64,000 nucleotides of DNA from Elusimicrobiota bacterium (GCA_026388155.1 JAPLKI010000013.1:124001-188000), one strand, 5' to 3'. Positions 7,810 to 16,720 are shown, numbered from the stretch's first letter. Notes: generated from the letters alone by a model not told the origin. Numbers and translations are program-made.

Positions 7810-9141
7810 TTACGGCCGACCGACAGACGTATACGTCCACCCCATTTTGCGCATCTTGGCCGGGTCAAACAGATTGCGGCCGTCCACCATTATGGGGTGT
7901 TTCGCGAGCGCCATGACTTTTTTCAGGTCAAGCCCGGCGAATTCTTTCCACTCGGTGACCAGGCACACGCAATCGGCGCCTTTCACGCAATCGTAGGCGT
8001 CCATGGCAAAGTAAATCCCCTTGATGACGTGCCTGGCGTTTTCCTGCGAAACAGGGTCATAGCCGCGCACTTTCGCGCCCCGTTTTAAAAGTTCGCGCGC
8101 GATATCTATGGACGGCGCAAAGCGCATATCGTCGGTTTCGGGTTTAAAGGCGAGACCCAGCAGCGCTATCGTCTTGCCTTCCAGGTTCCAGAGTTCTTCT
8201 TCGATTTTTTTAACCAGCCACATTTTCTGGTTTTCGTTTATGTCTTTCACATTCTTCAGAAGTTCGAAGTTGTAGCCCACCTGGTTGCTCAGCCAGTAGA
8301 AGGCTTCCAGGTCTTTGGGGAAGCAGAAACCCCCGAAGCCGATGCCGGCTTTAAGAAAAGAGTTGCCTATGCGCTTGTCGAGTCCCATGCCCCTGGCCAC
8401 GTCCTCCACATTGGCGCCGGTCCTTTCACAGACATTGGCCACGGCGTTTATGAAGGAGATCTTGGTGGAAAGGAAAGAGTTGGAGGCGTGCTTTATAAGT
8501 TCCGCGCTTTTTACGCTGGTAACCACGATCGGCGCGCCCTTTATCGGCTTGTAGATCCGCCGCATAAGCGCTTCGGCCTGAGGCGACGATACGCCTACCA
8601 CCACGCGGTCGGGCTTAAGGAAATCCCAAACCGCCGTGCCTTCGCGCAGGAATTCCGGGTTTGAGGTGACGTCAAAGGGTATGCAGCGCTTATTGTGGCG
8701 CTTTACTGTCTTGTTTATCCAGTCGCAGGTGGCCACCGGCACGGTGGATTTTTCCACTATTACCGTGTAGCCGGTCATGTTTTTAGCCACTTCCTCTGAA
8801 ACTTTTTCTATGGCGGAAAGGTCCGCCGAACCGTCTTCGCGGGGCGGGGTGCCCACGGCTATGAATACGGCCTCGGCCCTGTGGCCTTTGTGGTGCAGCC
8901 CGTCTTTTATGGAATTTGAAAAATGCAGACGGCCGGCTTTCACGTTTTTCCTAACCACGCGCTCCAGGTCGTCTTCGTAAATGGGCATTACGCCCTTGCG
9001 CAGCAGCGCGATTTTTTTTGGGTCGCTGTCCACACAGACCACGCGGTGCCCAAGCTCGGAAAAACACGCGCCGCTGACCAGGCCCACATAGCCCGCTCCC
9101 ACCACGCAGATGTTAACCTTTTCGTTCACTGGTTTTTTCAT
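7810..9141 (-). CDS. ugd: UDP-glucose 6-dehydrogenase
   Basis: This 443-residue enzyme oxidises UDP-glucose to UDP-glucuronate with two NAD. The N-terminal Rossmann motif GAGYVGLVSGACF is at ~15-27. The central domain carries the family catalytic cysteine, Cys273, in GFGGFCFPKDLEAF. The C-terminal UDP-binding domain contains the ALLGLAFKPETDDMRFAPS block. A GGAG ribosome site precedes the ATG. Length and domain order are normal for the family. Its stop codon lies in hairpin-forming sequence immediately beside a GCCRTANGC repeat, so the last residues (SVGRP) may be repeat-derived. It supplies the substrate for the decarboxylase encoded next. Confidence 0.95.
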   Translation of the reverse strand: MKKPVNEKVNICVVGAGYVGLVSGACFSELGHRVVCVDSDPKKIALLRKGVMPIYEDDLERVVRKNVKAGRLHFSNSIKDGLHHKGHRAEAVFIAVGTPPREDGSADLSAIEKVSEEVAKNMTGYTVIVEKSTVPVATCDWINKTVKRHNKRCIPFDVTSNPEFLREGTAVWDFLKPDRVVVGVSSPQAEALMRRIYKPIKGAPIVVTSVKSAELIKHASNSFLSTKISFINAVANVCERTGANVEDVARGMGLDKRIGNSFLKAGIGFGGFCFPKDLEAFYWLSNQVGYNFELLKNVKDINENQKMWLVKKIEEELWNLEGKTIALLGLAFKPETDDMRFAPSIDIARELLKRGAKVRGYDPVSQENARHVIKGIYFAMDAYDCVKGADCVCLVTEWKEFAGLDLKKVMALAKHPIMVDGRNLFDPAKMRKMGWTYTSVGRP

Positions 9142-9185
9142 CTTTACTCTCCGAATAGTTAGTCAGGATTCAATTGTAATTGCCT

Positions 9186-9361
9186 GCCATAAGCTTTAAG
9201 CCATAAGCCGTACGGCTGTTCCAATGCTTGCGCAGGTGCCGTATCAGGAGCTATGCTCAGCAGACGGACAGCCGCGCCATAAGTCGTACGCCATAAGCTA
9301 TATGCTTTCAAGGAATTCCTTAAGGCCTATGGCATAAAGCGTATAGCCTAAAGCTTATGGC
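9186..9361. repeat. GCCRTANGC-type inverted repeat, copy 4 (extended; overlaps a gene end)
   Basis: GCCATAAGC, GCCATAAGC and GCCGTACGGC words are followed by a less regular middle containing GGCTGTTCC and GGACAGCCG. More GCCATAAGTC/GCCATAAGC words come next, then the palindrome AAGGAATTCCTT (9310-9321) and the inverted words. The last units code for the final residues and stop codon of the membrane-protein gene ending at 9348. Confidence 0.85.
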
Positions 9362-10586
9362 GCAGTTCTGCCGGGCCGCAGGCCAATTCGGAACCCGCTT
9401 CCGGCTCCAGCTCATGCGCCTTTGCCAGTTCGCAGGCGCGCTTTTTTTCCGCGAGGCCAAGGAAATAGATGGCGATGAATATGACTGCCAGCCCTATCCA
9501 GTCTTCCAGTTTCGGCGGTTTGGCGGCCATCAGGAAATACACTATCAGGGTCGCTATGGTGCCCGCGATAAGCGAGGTCAGGCGGTTGACAAGTCCCGAG
9601 AAGGTGGCGGTACGGCCCTTGAACATGAACAGGAACACCGAGAAAAAAGCGCCTATGCCGTAGGGGATGCCGGCAAGCGCCGCTTTAAACCAATCCTTAT
9701 GAGCGTTTGAGAACGCGCCCTGAAAGTTGGCCACAAAATCTTTGGGATTGGCCAGGTCCGGGGTCATGAAAAATACCACGGTCAGCGTTGCCAGGATCAT
9801 TGCGGTGCTGGCGGAAAGTTGCTCCACAGCGAAGAAGCCCTTGTTGTCGTAGGGCACGCCCTTTGTCCGCGTATTCTTGAAGTAGTTCATTATGTAGATG
9901 CGGATGGAGTAGGCGGTAATATAGCTTGTCAGTATGGTCATCGCGGCCGCGTTCTTTATAAAGGCGAAATTATTGGGATCAAAGACGAACAGCTGTTTCA
10001 AGGCGGCTATTATCCCGTGCGTCTCCTGCATAAGGGCGATGGCGCCTTTGAAATTCAGCAGCTGGAGAGCCACCGCGAAAAGCGCAAATATCACGGCCAC
10101 GTTCTCTTCCCAGTAGACGGTCTTTGTCAGGATGCCCTGGCGTATCTGTATGGAGTCGATGATGCGGCTTATTATAATGATGCTCGCGCGCATGATGATC
10201 ATGGCGACCATCACCGAGATGGGCAGCAGGTACATCAGCGTGGTGGTCGGTATGACCACCGCGGTGCAGACACCGGACGGTATGATGTAGAGGAATTCTT
10301 TGGGGAAGGTCAGGCCGAGCACCGTGATCCTGCCCTGGGATTGGAATTTGTACCATTTCCAGATTATGACGAGCGTTACGCAGAAAAGGCTGGACAAGAG
10401 AGTGGAGTAGACCATATACTGCACGTCGCTCATGGCGGGATAGCCGGGAGCGGTGTTCATGAAGTATTTCGGGAAGACCCCCGTCAGTATGTAGGTGGCG
10501 AAGTAGGCGAACGCCAGCTGCAGCAGGCGTTCCGTGGTGCCGTCGTGCGTTTTTTGCGTAAAAGCGATTTTCAGTGTTTTAAGCAT
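9348..10586 (-). CDS. Polytopic membrane protein, possible DMT-type transporter
   Basis: This 412-residue protein is dominated by about ten hydrophobic segments. Examples are near residues 24-40, 60-78, 95-125, 160-178, 210-228, 258-275, 305-320, 335-352 and 360-378. The pattern TFSGLVNRLTSLIAGTIATL near the C-terminus and the end FIAIYFLGLAEKK resemble the second half of drug/metabolite (EamA-like) transporters. I do not recognise a named family, and no catalytic motif is evident. The tail after residue ~380 is hydrophilic, and its last four residues (RHKL) plus stop come from a dispersed repeat, suggesting the C-terminus was altered. It follows a receiver-only regulator gene; substrate unknown. 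Confidence 0.7.
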   Translation of the reverse strand: MLKTLKIAFTQKTHDGTTERLLQLAFAYFATYILTGVFPKYFMNTAPGYPAMSDVQYMVYSTLLSSLFCVTLVIIWKWYKFQSQGRITVLGLTFPKEFLYIIPSGVCTAVVIPTTTLMYLLPISVMVAMIIMRASIIIISRIIDSIQIRQGILTKTVYWEENVAVIFALFAVALQLLNFKGAIALMQETHGIIAALKQLFVFDPNNFAFIKNAAAMTILTSYITAYSIRIYIMNYFKNTRTKGVPYDNKGFFAVEQLSASTAMILATLTVVFFMTPDLANPKDFVANFQGAFSNAHKDWFKAALAGIPYGIGAFFSVFLFMFKGRTATFSGLVNRLTSLIAGTIATLIVYFLMAAKPPKLEDWIGLAVIFIAIYFLGLAEKKRACELAKAHELEPEAGSELACGPAELRHKL

Positions 10587-10703
10587 ATATTTTAGGAGCC
10601 TCCATGGCTGGATAACATTATATATAAATATTAAGAGCCGGAAGGAACGGGGGGTTGAAGGTTCTTGGTCGTCAGCTGCCGGTTGCCGGGGAAAGGGGGG
10701 ATG

Positions 10704-10732
10704 AAAAAAGCCGTCCGCGAACGCGAACGGCC
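10704..10732 (-). terminator. Rho-independent terminator
   Basis: Read on the minus strand, GCCGTTCG...CGGACGGC (one wobble pair) is followed by six T. It ends the receiver-only regulator gene and separates it from the membrane protein downstream. Confidence 0.8.
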
Positions 10733-10745
10733 GGCTGACAATAAT

Positions 10746-11162
10746 TTATGTTTTTGGGGCTCTTTTCCGGGAAATTTCGGCGGCTTTTTTTATTTTGGCC
10801 AGCAGCATTTCCAGGTCAAAAGGCTTAACAAGATAGTCCATGGCGCCGAAAAGAAGGGCGTCATTCAAGGTGGCGGCGTCGTTTAAGCCGCTTACGGCAA
10901 GTATGGGCACATGGGCGGACGCGGGCATGGACCGGATATCGCCCATAAGGCTTATGCCGTCCTCACCGGGCATCATGATGTCCATCAGAACGACATCGGG
11001 TATTTCTTCCGGTTTGGCCCCGGCGAAGAATTCCTTCGCCTTTTTAGGGCTTGAAAATGTTTTTACTTCGCAGTTGTCGGAGGAGAGCCCCGTCTCGTAA
11101 ATTTCAAGTATGGCTTCGTCATCGTCCACCGCCACCACCCGTATAGGTTTTTCCTGTTCCAT
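10746..11162 (-). CDS. Receiver-only (CheY-like) response regulator
   Basis: This 138-residue protein is a single receiver domain. It has acidic residues DDD near 13-15, phospho-acceptor Asp61 in VVLMDIMMPG, Ser in LAVSG and Lys in YLVKPF. There is no output domain and no kinase gene beside it. Its partner must be elsewhere, and its output is presumably protein-protein interaction. It has its own terminator and lies downstream of the DsbA/MauE cluster in the same orientation. No good ribosome site precedes the ATG. Confidence 0.9.
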   Translation of the reverse strand: MEQEKPIRVVAVDDDEAILEIYETGLSSDNCEVKTFSSPKKAKEFFAGAKPEEIPDVVLMDIMMPGEDGISLMGDIRSMPASAHVPILAVSGLNDAATLNDALLFGAMDYLVKPFDLEMLLAKIKKAAEISRKRAPKT

Positions 11163-11209
11163 AGCTTAAGTATCTTAATTCTAACAAAAAAACCGCTTCC
11201 CGGTTCGCA

Positions 11210-11962
11210 CTATTTGCCGGCTTCCTTTACCTGGCACTTAAAAACCCCCCTGGTGCTCGGCAGGTAAAAAAGTTTGCGCAGTCCGTAAAGCTGATTAAGC
11301 GAAATAAAACTCCTTATGTCTTTCGCGTCATCCTGGCTCTGAAGCGGGATAAGGCGGTAAGGCTGCCTTATGGCTTCAAAAAGAGGCTTTACTTTTTGTA
11401 TATCGTAGGTTTCAATGTTTTTTATCTCATGTTCCTTGGAAGCGTGTTCCCTGAACTGGTCAAGCTCGTCACCCGCGATCGGCTCCGCTATCAGGAACCC
11501 GTAAAGTTTTTTATCCAGCGGCAGCTTTTCTATGCTTTTTTTGGCTTCGCCAAAGGCGTAAGAGAAGGCCTCCCCGAAAGTGTTGAGCGGGGCGTCTACC
11601 CGGCGCAGCTCCCCGTTTATGTAAGCCGAAATACTTAAAACTTCGCCGCGGTAAAAAACCATTTTATTCCCGGCTCCGTCCTGGAAATTCAGTATTTCCG
11701 AGTTTTCTATTTCACGGAAAAAATCCTTCGCGAGCTGCACGCTCACAATCCCCCGGCGCGTTATGGAGGCTTTTTTTGTCTCGATCCGCATCATCGCCTG
11801 GCCGTCCTGCGATATTTCCATGTAGTACTCTTTTCCCGTTTGAAGAGCGGACACGTTCATCCAGCTGACTTTGGCCGCGGCTTTCTGGCCGTACGGGCGG
11901 AAAGCGAGGGCTGGCAATACCGCGCAAAAGAACATTGCCGGAAGAAATATTTTTCTAGTCAT
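11210..11962 (-). CDS. Secreted protein of unknown function
   Basis: This is a 250-residue protein starting at 11962, inside the end of the MauE-like gene (8-base overlap, ATGACTAG). This start gives a clean signal peptide (MTRKIFLPAMFFCAVLPALA); longer in-frame starts would read back into the neighbour. The mature part is mixed alpha/beta and charged, with no cysteine pair except one Cys near the end, and no motif I recognise. The strict overlap with MauE and DsbA-like genes suggests a co-translated periplasmic unit in which this could be a substrate or accessory of the thiol system. That link is inferred only from gene order. Confidence 0.65.
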   Translation of the reverse strand: MTRKIFLPAMFFCAVLPALAFRPYGQKAAAKVSWMNVSALQTGKEYYMEISQDGQAMMRIETKKASITRRGIVSVQLAKDFFREIENSEILNFQDGAGNKMVFYRGEVLSISAYINGELRRVDAPLNTFGEAFSYAFGEAKKSIEKLPLDKKLYGFLIAEPIAGDELDQFREHASKEHEIKNIETYDIQKVKPLFEAIRQPYRLIPLQSQDDAKDIRSFISLNQLYGLRKLFYLPSTRGVFKCQVKEAGK

Positions 11963-12416
11963 GTTTATCAACCGCCGAGTCCAGCGAAAATCCCGCGCCG
12001 AGCCGGAAAGCCATAACGGCAAAGATCAGCAGCGGAATATTGCGCGCGAATTCCCCGGCAAGCGAGTTGGAACCGCTGGTCCCGAAGCAGCCGCAGGACA
12101 ATACCGGCAAATGCCGCAGCCAGGCCTGGGCGAGCAGGGCCTCGAAACCCAGCAGCAGCAGGCCGAGCGAGGCGGCGCAAAAACGGGTAAACAGGCCGGT
12201 TGCGAGCATAAGCCCCAGATAAAGTTCAAGCCAGGGCAGGGCGAGCGCCGTCCAGAGCGCGAGCCACGGCGGAACTACTTTGTAGCCCTCTATGGCGTAG
12301 GCGAACTCCTCGGCCGGGGAAGCGGCCTTTAAATAGCCCGCGTAAATAAACACCCCGCCCACGATAAGCCTTGCCGCCAGCCCGCACGCCATTTTAGCCC
12401 TGTTTTCGTTTTCCAT
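11955..12416 (-). CDS. MauE/DoxX-like membrane protein
   Basis: This 153-residue protein has four predicted membrane helices (about 14-32, 52-75, 80-100, 126-142). After helix 3 it has the motif SCGCFG (Cys108, Cys110), diagnostic of the MauE branch of DoxX-like proteins. Members of that branch act in periplasmic thiol redox, classically with MauD in methylamine dehydrogenase maturation. Its ATG overlaps the stop of the DsbA-like gene by one base (TAATG), and its own end overlaps the next start. The three genes are translationally coupled. I infer electron transfer to or from the DsbA-like protein across the membrane. Confidence 0.85.
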   Translation of the reverse strand: MENENRAKMACGLAARLIVGGVFIYAGYLKAASPAEEFAYAIEGYKVVPPWLALWTALALPWLELYLGLMLATGLFTRFCAASLGLLLLGFEALLAQAWLRHLPVLSCGCFGTSGSNSLAGEFARNIPLLIFAVMAFRLGAGFSLDSAVDKHD

Positions 12417-13045
12417 TATTTTTTCAGCAGATTGTCAAAATGTTTTGCCGCGTCAACCAGCTGGCCCGCGCCCACGGCGCGTTTTCCGTTTATGAAAAAA
12501 GTGGGCGTGGCAGTCACGCCTTTCAGGTCGCCTTCGGCCATTTCAAGCTTTATTCTTCGGATGGTTTCGGCGTTATTTGAGCAGGCCTCAAAAGCCGAAA
12601 GGTCAAGGTTCAGTTTTTTAGCGTAGCTGAAAAATTCAGCCGGTTTTTTTTCCGCGTGCCCCCAGAGTTCCTGATTTACAAAAAGCAGGGCCGCGTATTC
12701 CTGAAATTTACCCTGCTCGCCCGCGCAGTCGGCGTAAGCGGCGGCGTGAAAGGACCATTTGTGTATGGACATAAGCGGATAGTGCTTGAAATGAACCGCT
12801 ATATGGCCCGCGTAAAGCTTAAGCATCTCTTCCAGTTTGAAATAGGCCATGCTGCAGTGGGGGCAGGCGAAGTCGGTGTATTCATAAATTTGTATCTCGG
12901 CTGTTTTCCGGCCTAAAGCGCGGAAGGCCGGAACGGGCCGCATTGGGCCCAGGTTCATCTGCCTTGCCAGTAAAGTTGCAAGCGTGGCCATGAATATAAG
13001 GAACGCCGCTATGGCAAGCTTCCTCGCTGTTTTTACATAGGACAT
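12416..13045 (-). CDS. Membrane-anchored DsbA-like thioredoxin-fold protein
   Basis: This 209-residue protein has an N-terminal transmembrane anchor (~10-27), then a thioredoxin fold with the active site FACPHC (Cys61, Cys64) and the cis-Pro region VTATPTFFINGK near 180. The CPHC sequence is that of DsbA-type oxidases, and the helical insertion between strands fits. It should act in the periplasm, forming or exchanging disulfides. The next gene, with which it shares an A in TAATG, encodes a MauE-like redox membrane protein. Together they resemble a compact two-part disulfide relay similar in logic to DsbA with DsbB/VKOR. Confidence 0.9.
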   Translation of the reverse strand: MSYVKTARKLAIAAFLIFMATLATLLARQMNLGPMRPVPAFRALGRKTAEIQIYEYTDFACPHCSMAYFKLEEMLKLYAGHIAVHFKHYPLMSIHKWSFHAAAYADCAGEQGKFQEYAALLFVNQELWGHAEKKPAEFFSYAKKLNLDLSAFEACSNNAETIRRIKLEMAEGDLKGVTATPTFFINGKRAVGAGQLVDAAKHFDNLLKK

Positions 13046-13057
13046 AATGTGATTATA

Positions 13058-13276
13058 CTATAAAATTTTTACTATTTTGGAGGGGCAATGCGCGCCTTTA
13101 ACCAGATGTATCCGCTTGGGTTCCCTGCCCGTTGAGGCCGCCAGCAGGCTTATGGCCGCGATGTTGGCAAGCCCCCGTTCAGGCGGCGCCTTGACCCATA
13201 TTTCATAGGCGTCGGCGGCTTTTTTAATTATCTTTTCCGTTTTGGAGGCCGCGTGAACTTTAAGTTTTATGAACAT
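13058..13276 (-). CDS. DUF167/YggU family protein
   Basis: This small soluble protein has about 72 residues if started at 13276 (MFIKLKVHAASKTEKI) or 76 if started at 13288. The KVHAAS...IWVKAPPERGLANIAAISLLAASTG block is the DUF167 signature. The family function is not established. The frame stays open to an ATG at 13348, but that extension is a translation of the dispersed repeat (METPKKAYGIRPMA) and I reject it. No strong ribosome site is visible. It ends 12 bases before the DsbA-like gene and is probably co-transcribed with it. Confidence 0.8.
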   Translation of the reverse strand: MFIKLKVHAASKTEKIIKKAADAYEIWVKAPPERGLANIAAISLLAASTGREPKRIHLVKGAHCPSKIVKIL

Positions 13277-13284
13277 AACGGTAG

Positions 13285-13381
13285 ACATAAGCGGCTGTTC
13301 CAGCCGCGCCATAGGCCGTATGCCATATGCTTTTTTAGGAGTTTCCATAGAGCTTATGGCCTATGACATATGGCTTATGGC
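13285..13381. repeat. GCCRTANGC-type inverted repeat, copy 5
   Basis: It begins with the GCGGCTG-TTC-CAGCCGC hairpin (13291-13307) also found in copy 2. Then come GCCATAGGC/GCCGTATGCC words, a degenerate centre TTAGGAGTTTCC, and inverted GCTTATGGCC/ACATATGGC/GCTTATGGC words. It lies between gpmI and the DUF167 gene. Confidence 0.85.
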
Positions 13382-13387
13382 CGTCTC

Positions 13388-14947
13388 TTATTGCTTCGCA
13401 ATAAGAGATGCTGACGTCATATCCGCCGGCTTTGGCAGGTCCAGAACCTCAAGCACGGTCGGGGCGATGTCGGACAATATCCCGTGCGGCCGCAGTTTCA
13501 CGCCTGAGGAGCCGGCGGTTATAAAAATGAACTCCACCGGATTGGTCGTGTGCGAGGTCTTGGGCATGTTTATTTTGTAATCCCACATCTCTTCCGCGTT
13601 GCCGTGGTCGGAGGTTACCATTACGGTGTAATCATGCTTCAGCGCCGAATCCACCAATTTGCCCACCGAGAGGTCCGTTATTTCCACCGCTTTCACGGCG
13701 GCCTCGTATATGCCGGTGTGGCCTACCATATCGCAGTTGGCGAAGTTGACCAGAATAAAGTCGTATTTTTTCGAGGCTATTTCAGCCAGCGCGCGCGCGG
13801 CGACTTCGGGCGCGTTCATTTCGGGATGCTCTCCGAAGCTGGACGGGTCCCAGGTCCCTTTTATTTCCACCTGGTCTTCATTTCTGTAGGGCTCGGTACG
13901 CTTGCCGTTGAAGAAGGAGGTGACATGCTTGAACTTCTGGGTTTCGGCGAGGCGCAGCTGGCGGAGGCCCTGCTCTGAAATTATCTGGCCGAGCAGGTTG
14001 TCCATACAGCCGCCTTCGTCCATGGGGGGCAGGGCGCTGAATTTGAATTCGTCGTAGTAGCGGGTCAGGCCGCAGTAGACCACGGTCATTTTCTTCCAGC
14101 GGTTTCCGGGGTAATTGTCCTCTACGAAGGCTTTGGTAAGCTGTATGGCGCGGTCCTGGCGGAAATTGAAATGGATCACGGAGTCGCCGTCTTTCATGCC
14201 GGGGTAATCGCCTATGATGGTGGGCGGAATGTATTCGTCTACTATGGGCAAACCGTTGGGATTCTTCAGCGTGGCGTAGGCGCCGGTTATGGCTTCCTCG
14301 GCGGTTTTGGCTTTGGCGCCTTCGGCTTTTGTGAGGGCGTTGTAGGTCTGGTCGGTGAGTTGCCACTTTTCACCCCGGTCCATGGCGTAATAGCGGCCCA
14401 TGATAGTGCCTACCCGGGCTATGCCGACTTCTTTTATCACTTCGTCAAGCATTTTAAGGAAGCTTAAAGCGCTCCTGGGGGGCGTATCGCGGCCGTCAGC
14501 GAAGAAATGTATCCAGACCTTTTTTATGCCCATTTTCTTCGCCTGGCGCATGATGGCGTACATGTGGTCCTGGTGGGCGTGCACGCCTTCGTCCTGGACC
14601 AGGCCCATTAAATGCAGGGCTGAACCGTTTTTGGCGGCGTTATCCATGGCGCTTTTCAGGGCGGGCATTGTAAAGAAGGTGCCGTCTTCTATCATGTCCA
14701 TTATGCGTTTTAGTTCCTGTATTACTATGCGGCCTGCGCCCATGTTGAGGTGGCCGACTTCGGAGGAACCCTGGTAGCCTTTGGGCAGTCCCACGGCTTC
14801 GCCTGCGGGTTCAAGGACGCTGTTAGGATAGGTTTTGAGATAGCGGTCCATGTTGGGTTTCCTGGCGTTGTCTACGGCATTGTATTTGTCCGGCTTAGCT
14901 ATCCCCCACCCGTCGCGGATTATAAGAAGAACTTTGTTTTTGCCCAT
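13388..14947 (-). CDS. gpmI: 2,3-bisphosphoglycerate-independent phosphoglycerate mutase
   Basis: This 519-residue metalloenzyme interconverts 3- and 2-phosphoglycerate in glycolysis and gluconeogenesis. Metal ligands are visible in RDGWG near the N-terminus and SDHGNAE plus KTSHTTNPVEF near the C-terminus. The phospho-serine is in GSSEVGHLNMGAGR (~residue 61). The long insert domain with HFFADGRDTPP is normal for the family. A GAGGA ribosome site precedes the ATG. It is preceded by no co-directional close gene, so it probably starts its own unit. A dispersed repeat begins 7 bases after its stop. Confidence 0.96.
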   Translation of the reverse strand: MGKNKVLLIIRDGWGIAKPDKYNAVDNARKPNMDRYLKTYPNSVLEPAGEAVGLPKGYQGSSEVGHLNMGAGRIVIQELKRIMDMIEDGTFFTMPALKSAMDNAAKNGSALHLMGLVQDEGVHAHQDHMYAIMRQAKKMGIKKVWIHFFADGRDTPPRSALSFLKMLDEVIKEVGIARVGTIMGRYYAMDRGEKWQLTDQTYNALTKAEGAKAKTAEEAITGAYATLKNPNGLPIVDEYIPPTIIGDYPGMKDGDSVIHFNFRQDRAIQLTKAFVEDNYPGNRWKKMTVVYCGLTRYYDEFKFSALPPMDEGGCMDNLLGQIISEQGLRQLRLAETQKFKHVTSFFNGKRTEPYRNEDQVEIKGTWDPSSFGEHPEMNAPEVAARALAEIASKKYDFILVNFANCDMVGHTGIYEAAVKAVEITDLSVGKLVDSALKHDYTVMVTSDHGNAEEMWDYKINMPKTSHTTNPVEFIFITAGSSGVKLRPHGILSDIAPTVLEVLDLPKPADMTSASLIAKQ

Positions 14948-15052
14948 ATCGTTATCCTCGGTAAAGCTGCATCGGCATTGTCTCGTTCCTGTTATTTTAG
15001 AAAATAAGGAGGGACTTATGTAAGGAAACCCGGCGTGGGCGGCGGAGGTGGT

Positions 15053-16720
15053 CTAACGTTTTGTTGCGGCCTTCAGCCTGAAGTAGCGCAGCGGCTTGGC
15101 GACGTTCTTTGCCTCGGTCTCGTACGGCCCTTCAAAGCGCAGGCCCCCGGCCAGGCCGGCCTTCAGCATGGCGTCCTTAGCCGAGGCCATTACCAGGGTC
15201 TCGCGGAAACCTGCCTTGGACTGCAGACGGGCTGCCTGGTTCATGCCGCTGGAAAAGGCGGTGAAGTCGTGGTTGGGGCCGAAGAGTCCCACGGCGGCCG
15301 GGCAGAGGTTTACTCCGGCGGCCACGCCAAGCCCCTTCGCCTTTATCTTGCCCGCGAGGCCGCGGTAGCGCGGCAGGTTCCCCAGGCGGGCGGTGAAATC
15401 CTGTATCTCAAGCGCCGCCAGAGCGGCTTGGCGCGCGCAGCCGGCCTGCGATTCACGGAAGAAAGGAGGGCCGAAGTGTATTATCACGCAGTCGCCGACC
15501 ATCTTGTCGAAAGTGCCGCCGTGGTTCCAGGCTATGCGCACGGCCCCTTCGCTCCAGTAGTCCACGAAATCCCCTATCCGGTCCGGGCGGCGCAGGCCTT
15601 TTTCGCACAGCTTGGTGAAAGAGTTTATGTCCACGTAAAGTATGGCTATGGTCTTTACTCTGGGCGACAGGTGCTTGCGCATATAGTCCGGGTCGCTCAG
15701 CAGTTCAGAGACCGTGGAGGGGGAAAAAAATTTGGCCATGTGGCGCCGCTCGCGGTTATAATCTATCAGGCGCTGGCTTATGGAATTAGCGAAGATGCTC
15801 ATAAGGTCACGCCCGAAGGTGGAAAGCCCGTTTTTCACTTCGGTCACCAGCTTCCCCAGTTGGGCCGCGCCGGCGGCCCTGCCGCTAAGCGTGAAACCTA
15901 TCCCTTCGTTCAGCCCCAGCAGGCGGCGGACCATGTGTCTTTCAGGGTCCAGCAGGTGTATGCCATGAGTTTTTATGGCCAAGCTCAGGGCTTTGTGGGG
16001 CCGCTGCTCGGAATCGTGCACGCAGCGTCTGCCGCGGTAGATGCGGTACTGTATGCGCTCGCCTTCAGCCGCGTCGTCGTTAAGATAGACCAGTCCAAGG
16101 TGGCGGAACGGGATCTCGGCGTGCAGGGCTACCACCGCCTCGTCTATGGCGTCGCGCAGGACGCTGCGCGTCAGGCAGCGCGTCATGCGTTCCATCAGCT
16201 TCTGTTTTAACGCCGCGCTCTGTATGTTCCAGAGCGTGCCGTCCAGCTCCTCGCATACCGCATTCAGGCGGGCGCGGTAATCCTCGTCCACATTGACCGA
16301 GCCGCGGTAGCCGAAGGCCAGGGTGCCTACACGCCGTCCGTCCAGGTCCAGCGGCTGGGACACCCATTGCAGGCCGCGCGAACCGGCCACGCTTACTTTG
16401 GCCGGGGTTTTTCCCAATTCAAAAGCCGGGGCGGCTTTCCAGCTGAAAACTTCTTTGTTGAGGTCCTCGTTGCTGGTTTCCAGGGCGGCGGCGTCAGTGC
16501 CGAATTCTTGCGCTATTTTCGGCAGGAAAATATCGAGCGTGGCTTTCAGGCCGAGCTTTTTTCTCGCGCAGGTTTCAAGGATCGAATCGGCGAAAAGGTT
16601 CATTTCGTAAGGTCCTTTGCTGTGGTATCCGGGGCTGTTCTTCATAAGTTGGTCCAGGCTGAAAGTTTTTTCCCTTCTCCGGCAGGGCGTTAATTGCGTA
16701 TAGAGAGCGCGGAAACTCAT
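15053..16720 (-). CDS. Class III adenylate/guanylate cyclase with N-terminal sensor region
   Basis: This is a 555-residue cytoplasmic protein. Residues ~40-330 look like one or two GAF-like sensory segments, with no membrane helix. The C-terminal cyclase homology domain (~350-530) has both metal-binding aspartates (YVDINSFTKL and MVGDCVIIHFG) and the Asn/Arg pair in GMNQAARLQ needed for catalysis, so it should be active. The start at 16720 follows GGAG with 7-base spacing; a second in-frame ATG is at 16645. A TATAAT-like -10 (16764-16759) lies upstream. Base choice between ATP and GTP cannot be settled from sequence. It would produce a cyclic nucleotide second messenger. Confidence 0.88.
   Translation of the reverse strand: MSFRALYTQLTPCRRREKTFSLDQLMKNSPGYHSKGPYEMNLFADSILETCARKKLGLKATLDIFLPKIAQEFGTDAAALETSNEDLNKEVFSWKAAPAFELGKTPAKVSVAGSRGLQWVSQPLDLDGRRVGTLAFGYRGSVNVDEDYRARLNAVCEELDGTLWNIQSAALKQKLMERMTRCLTRSVLRDAIDEAVVALHAEIPFRHLGLVYLNDDAAEGERIQYRIYRGRRCVHDSEQRPHKALSLAIKTHGIHLLDPERHMVRRLLGLNEGIGFTLSGRAAGAAQLGKLVTEVKNGLSTFGRDLMSIFANSISQRLIDYNRERRHMAKFFSPSTVSELLSDPDYMRKHLSPRVKTIAILYVDINSFTKLCEKGLRRPDRIGDFVDYWSEGAVRIAWNHGGTFDKMVGDCVIIHFGPPFFRESQAGCARQAALAALEIQDFTARLGNLPRYRGLAGKIKAKGLGVAAGVNLCPAAVGLFGPNHDFTAFSSGMNQAARLQSKAGFRETLVMASAKDAMLKAGLAGGLRFEGPYETEAKNVAKPLRYFRLKAATKR

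Noticed and set aside
13277-13348. N-terminal extension of the DUF167 gene to the ATG at 13348
   Set aside because: The extension is a translation of the dispersed GCCRTANGC repeat and is absent from the family; a start at 13276 or 13288 is more credible.
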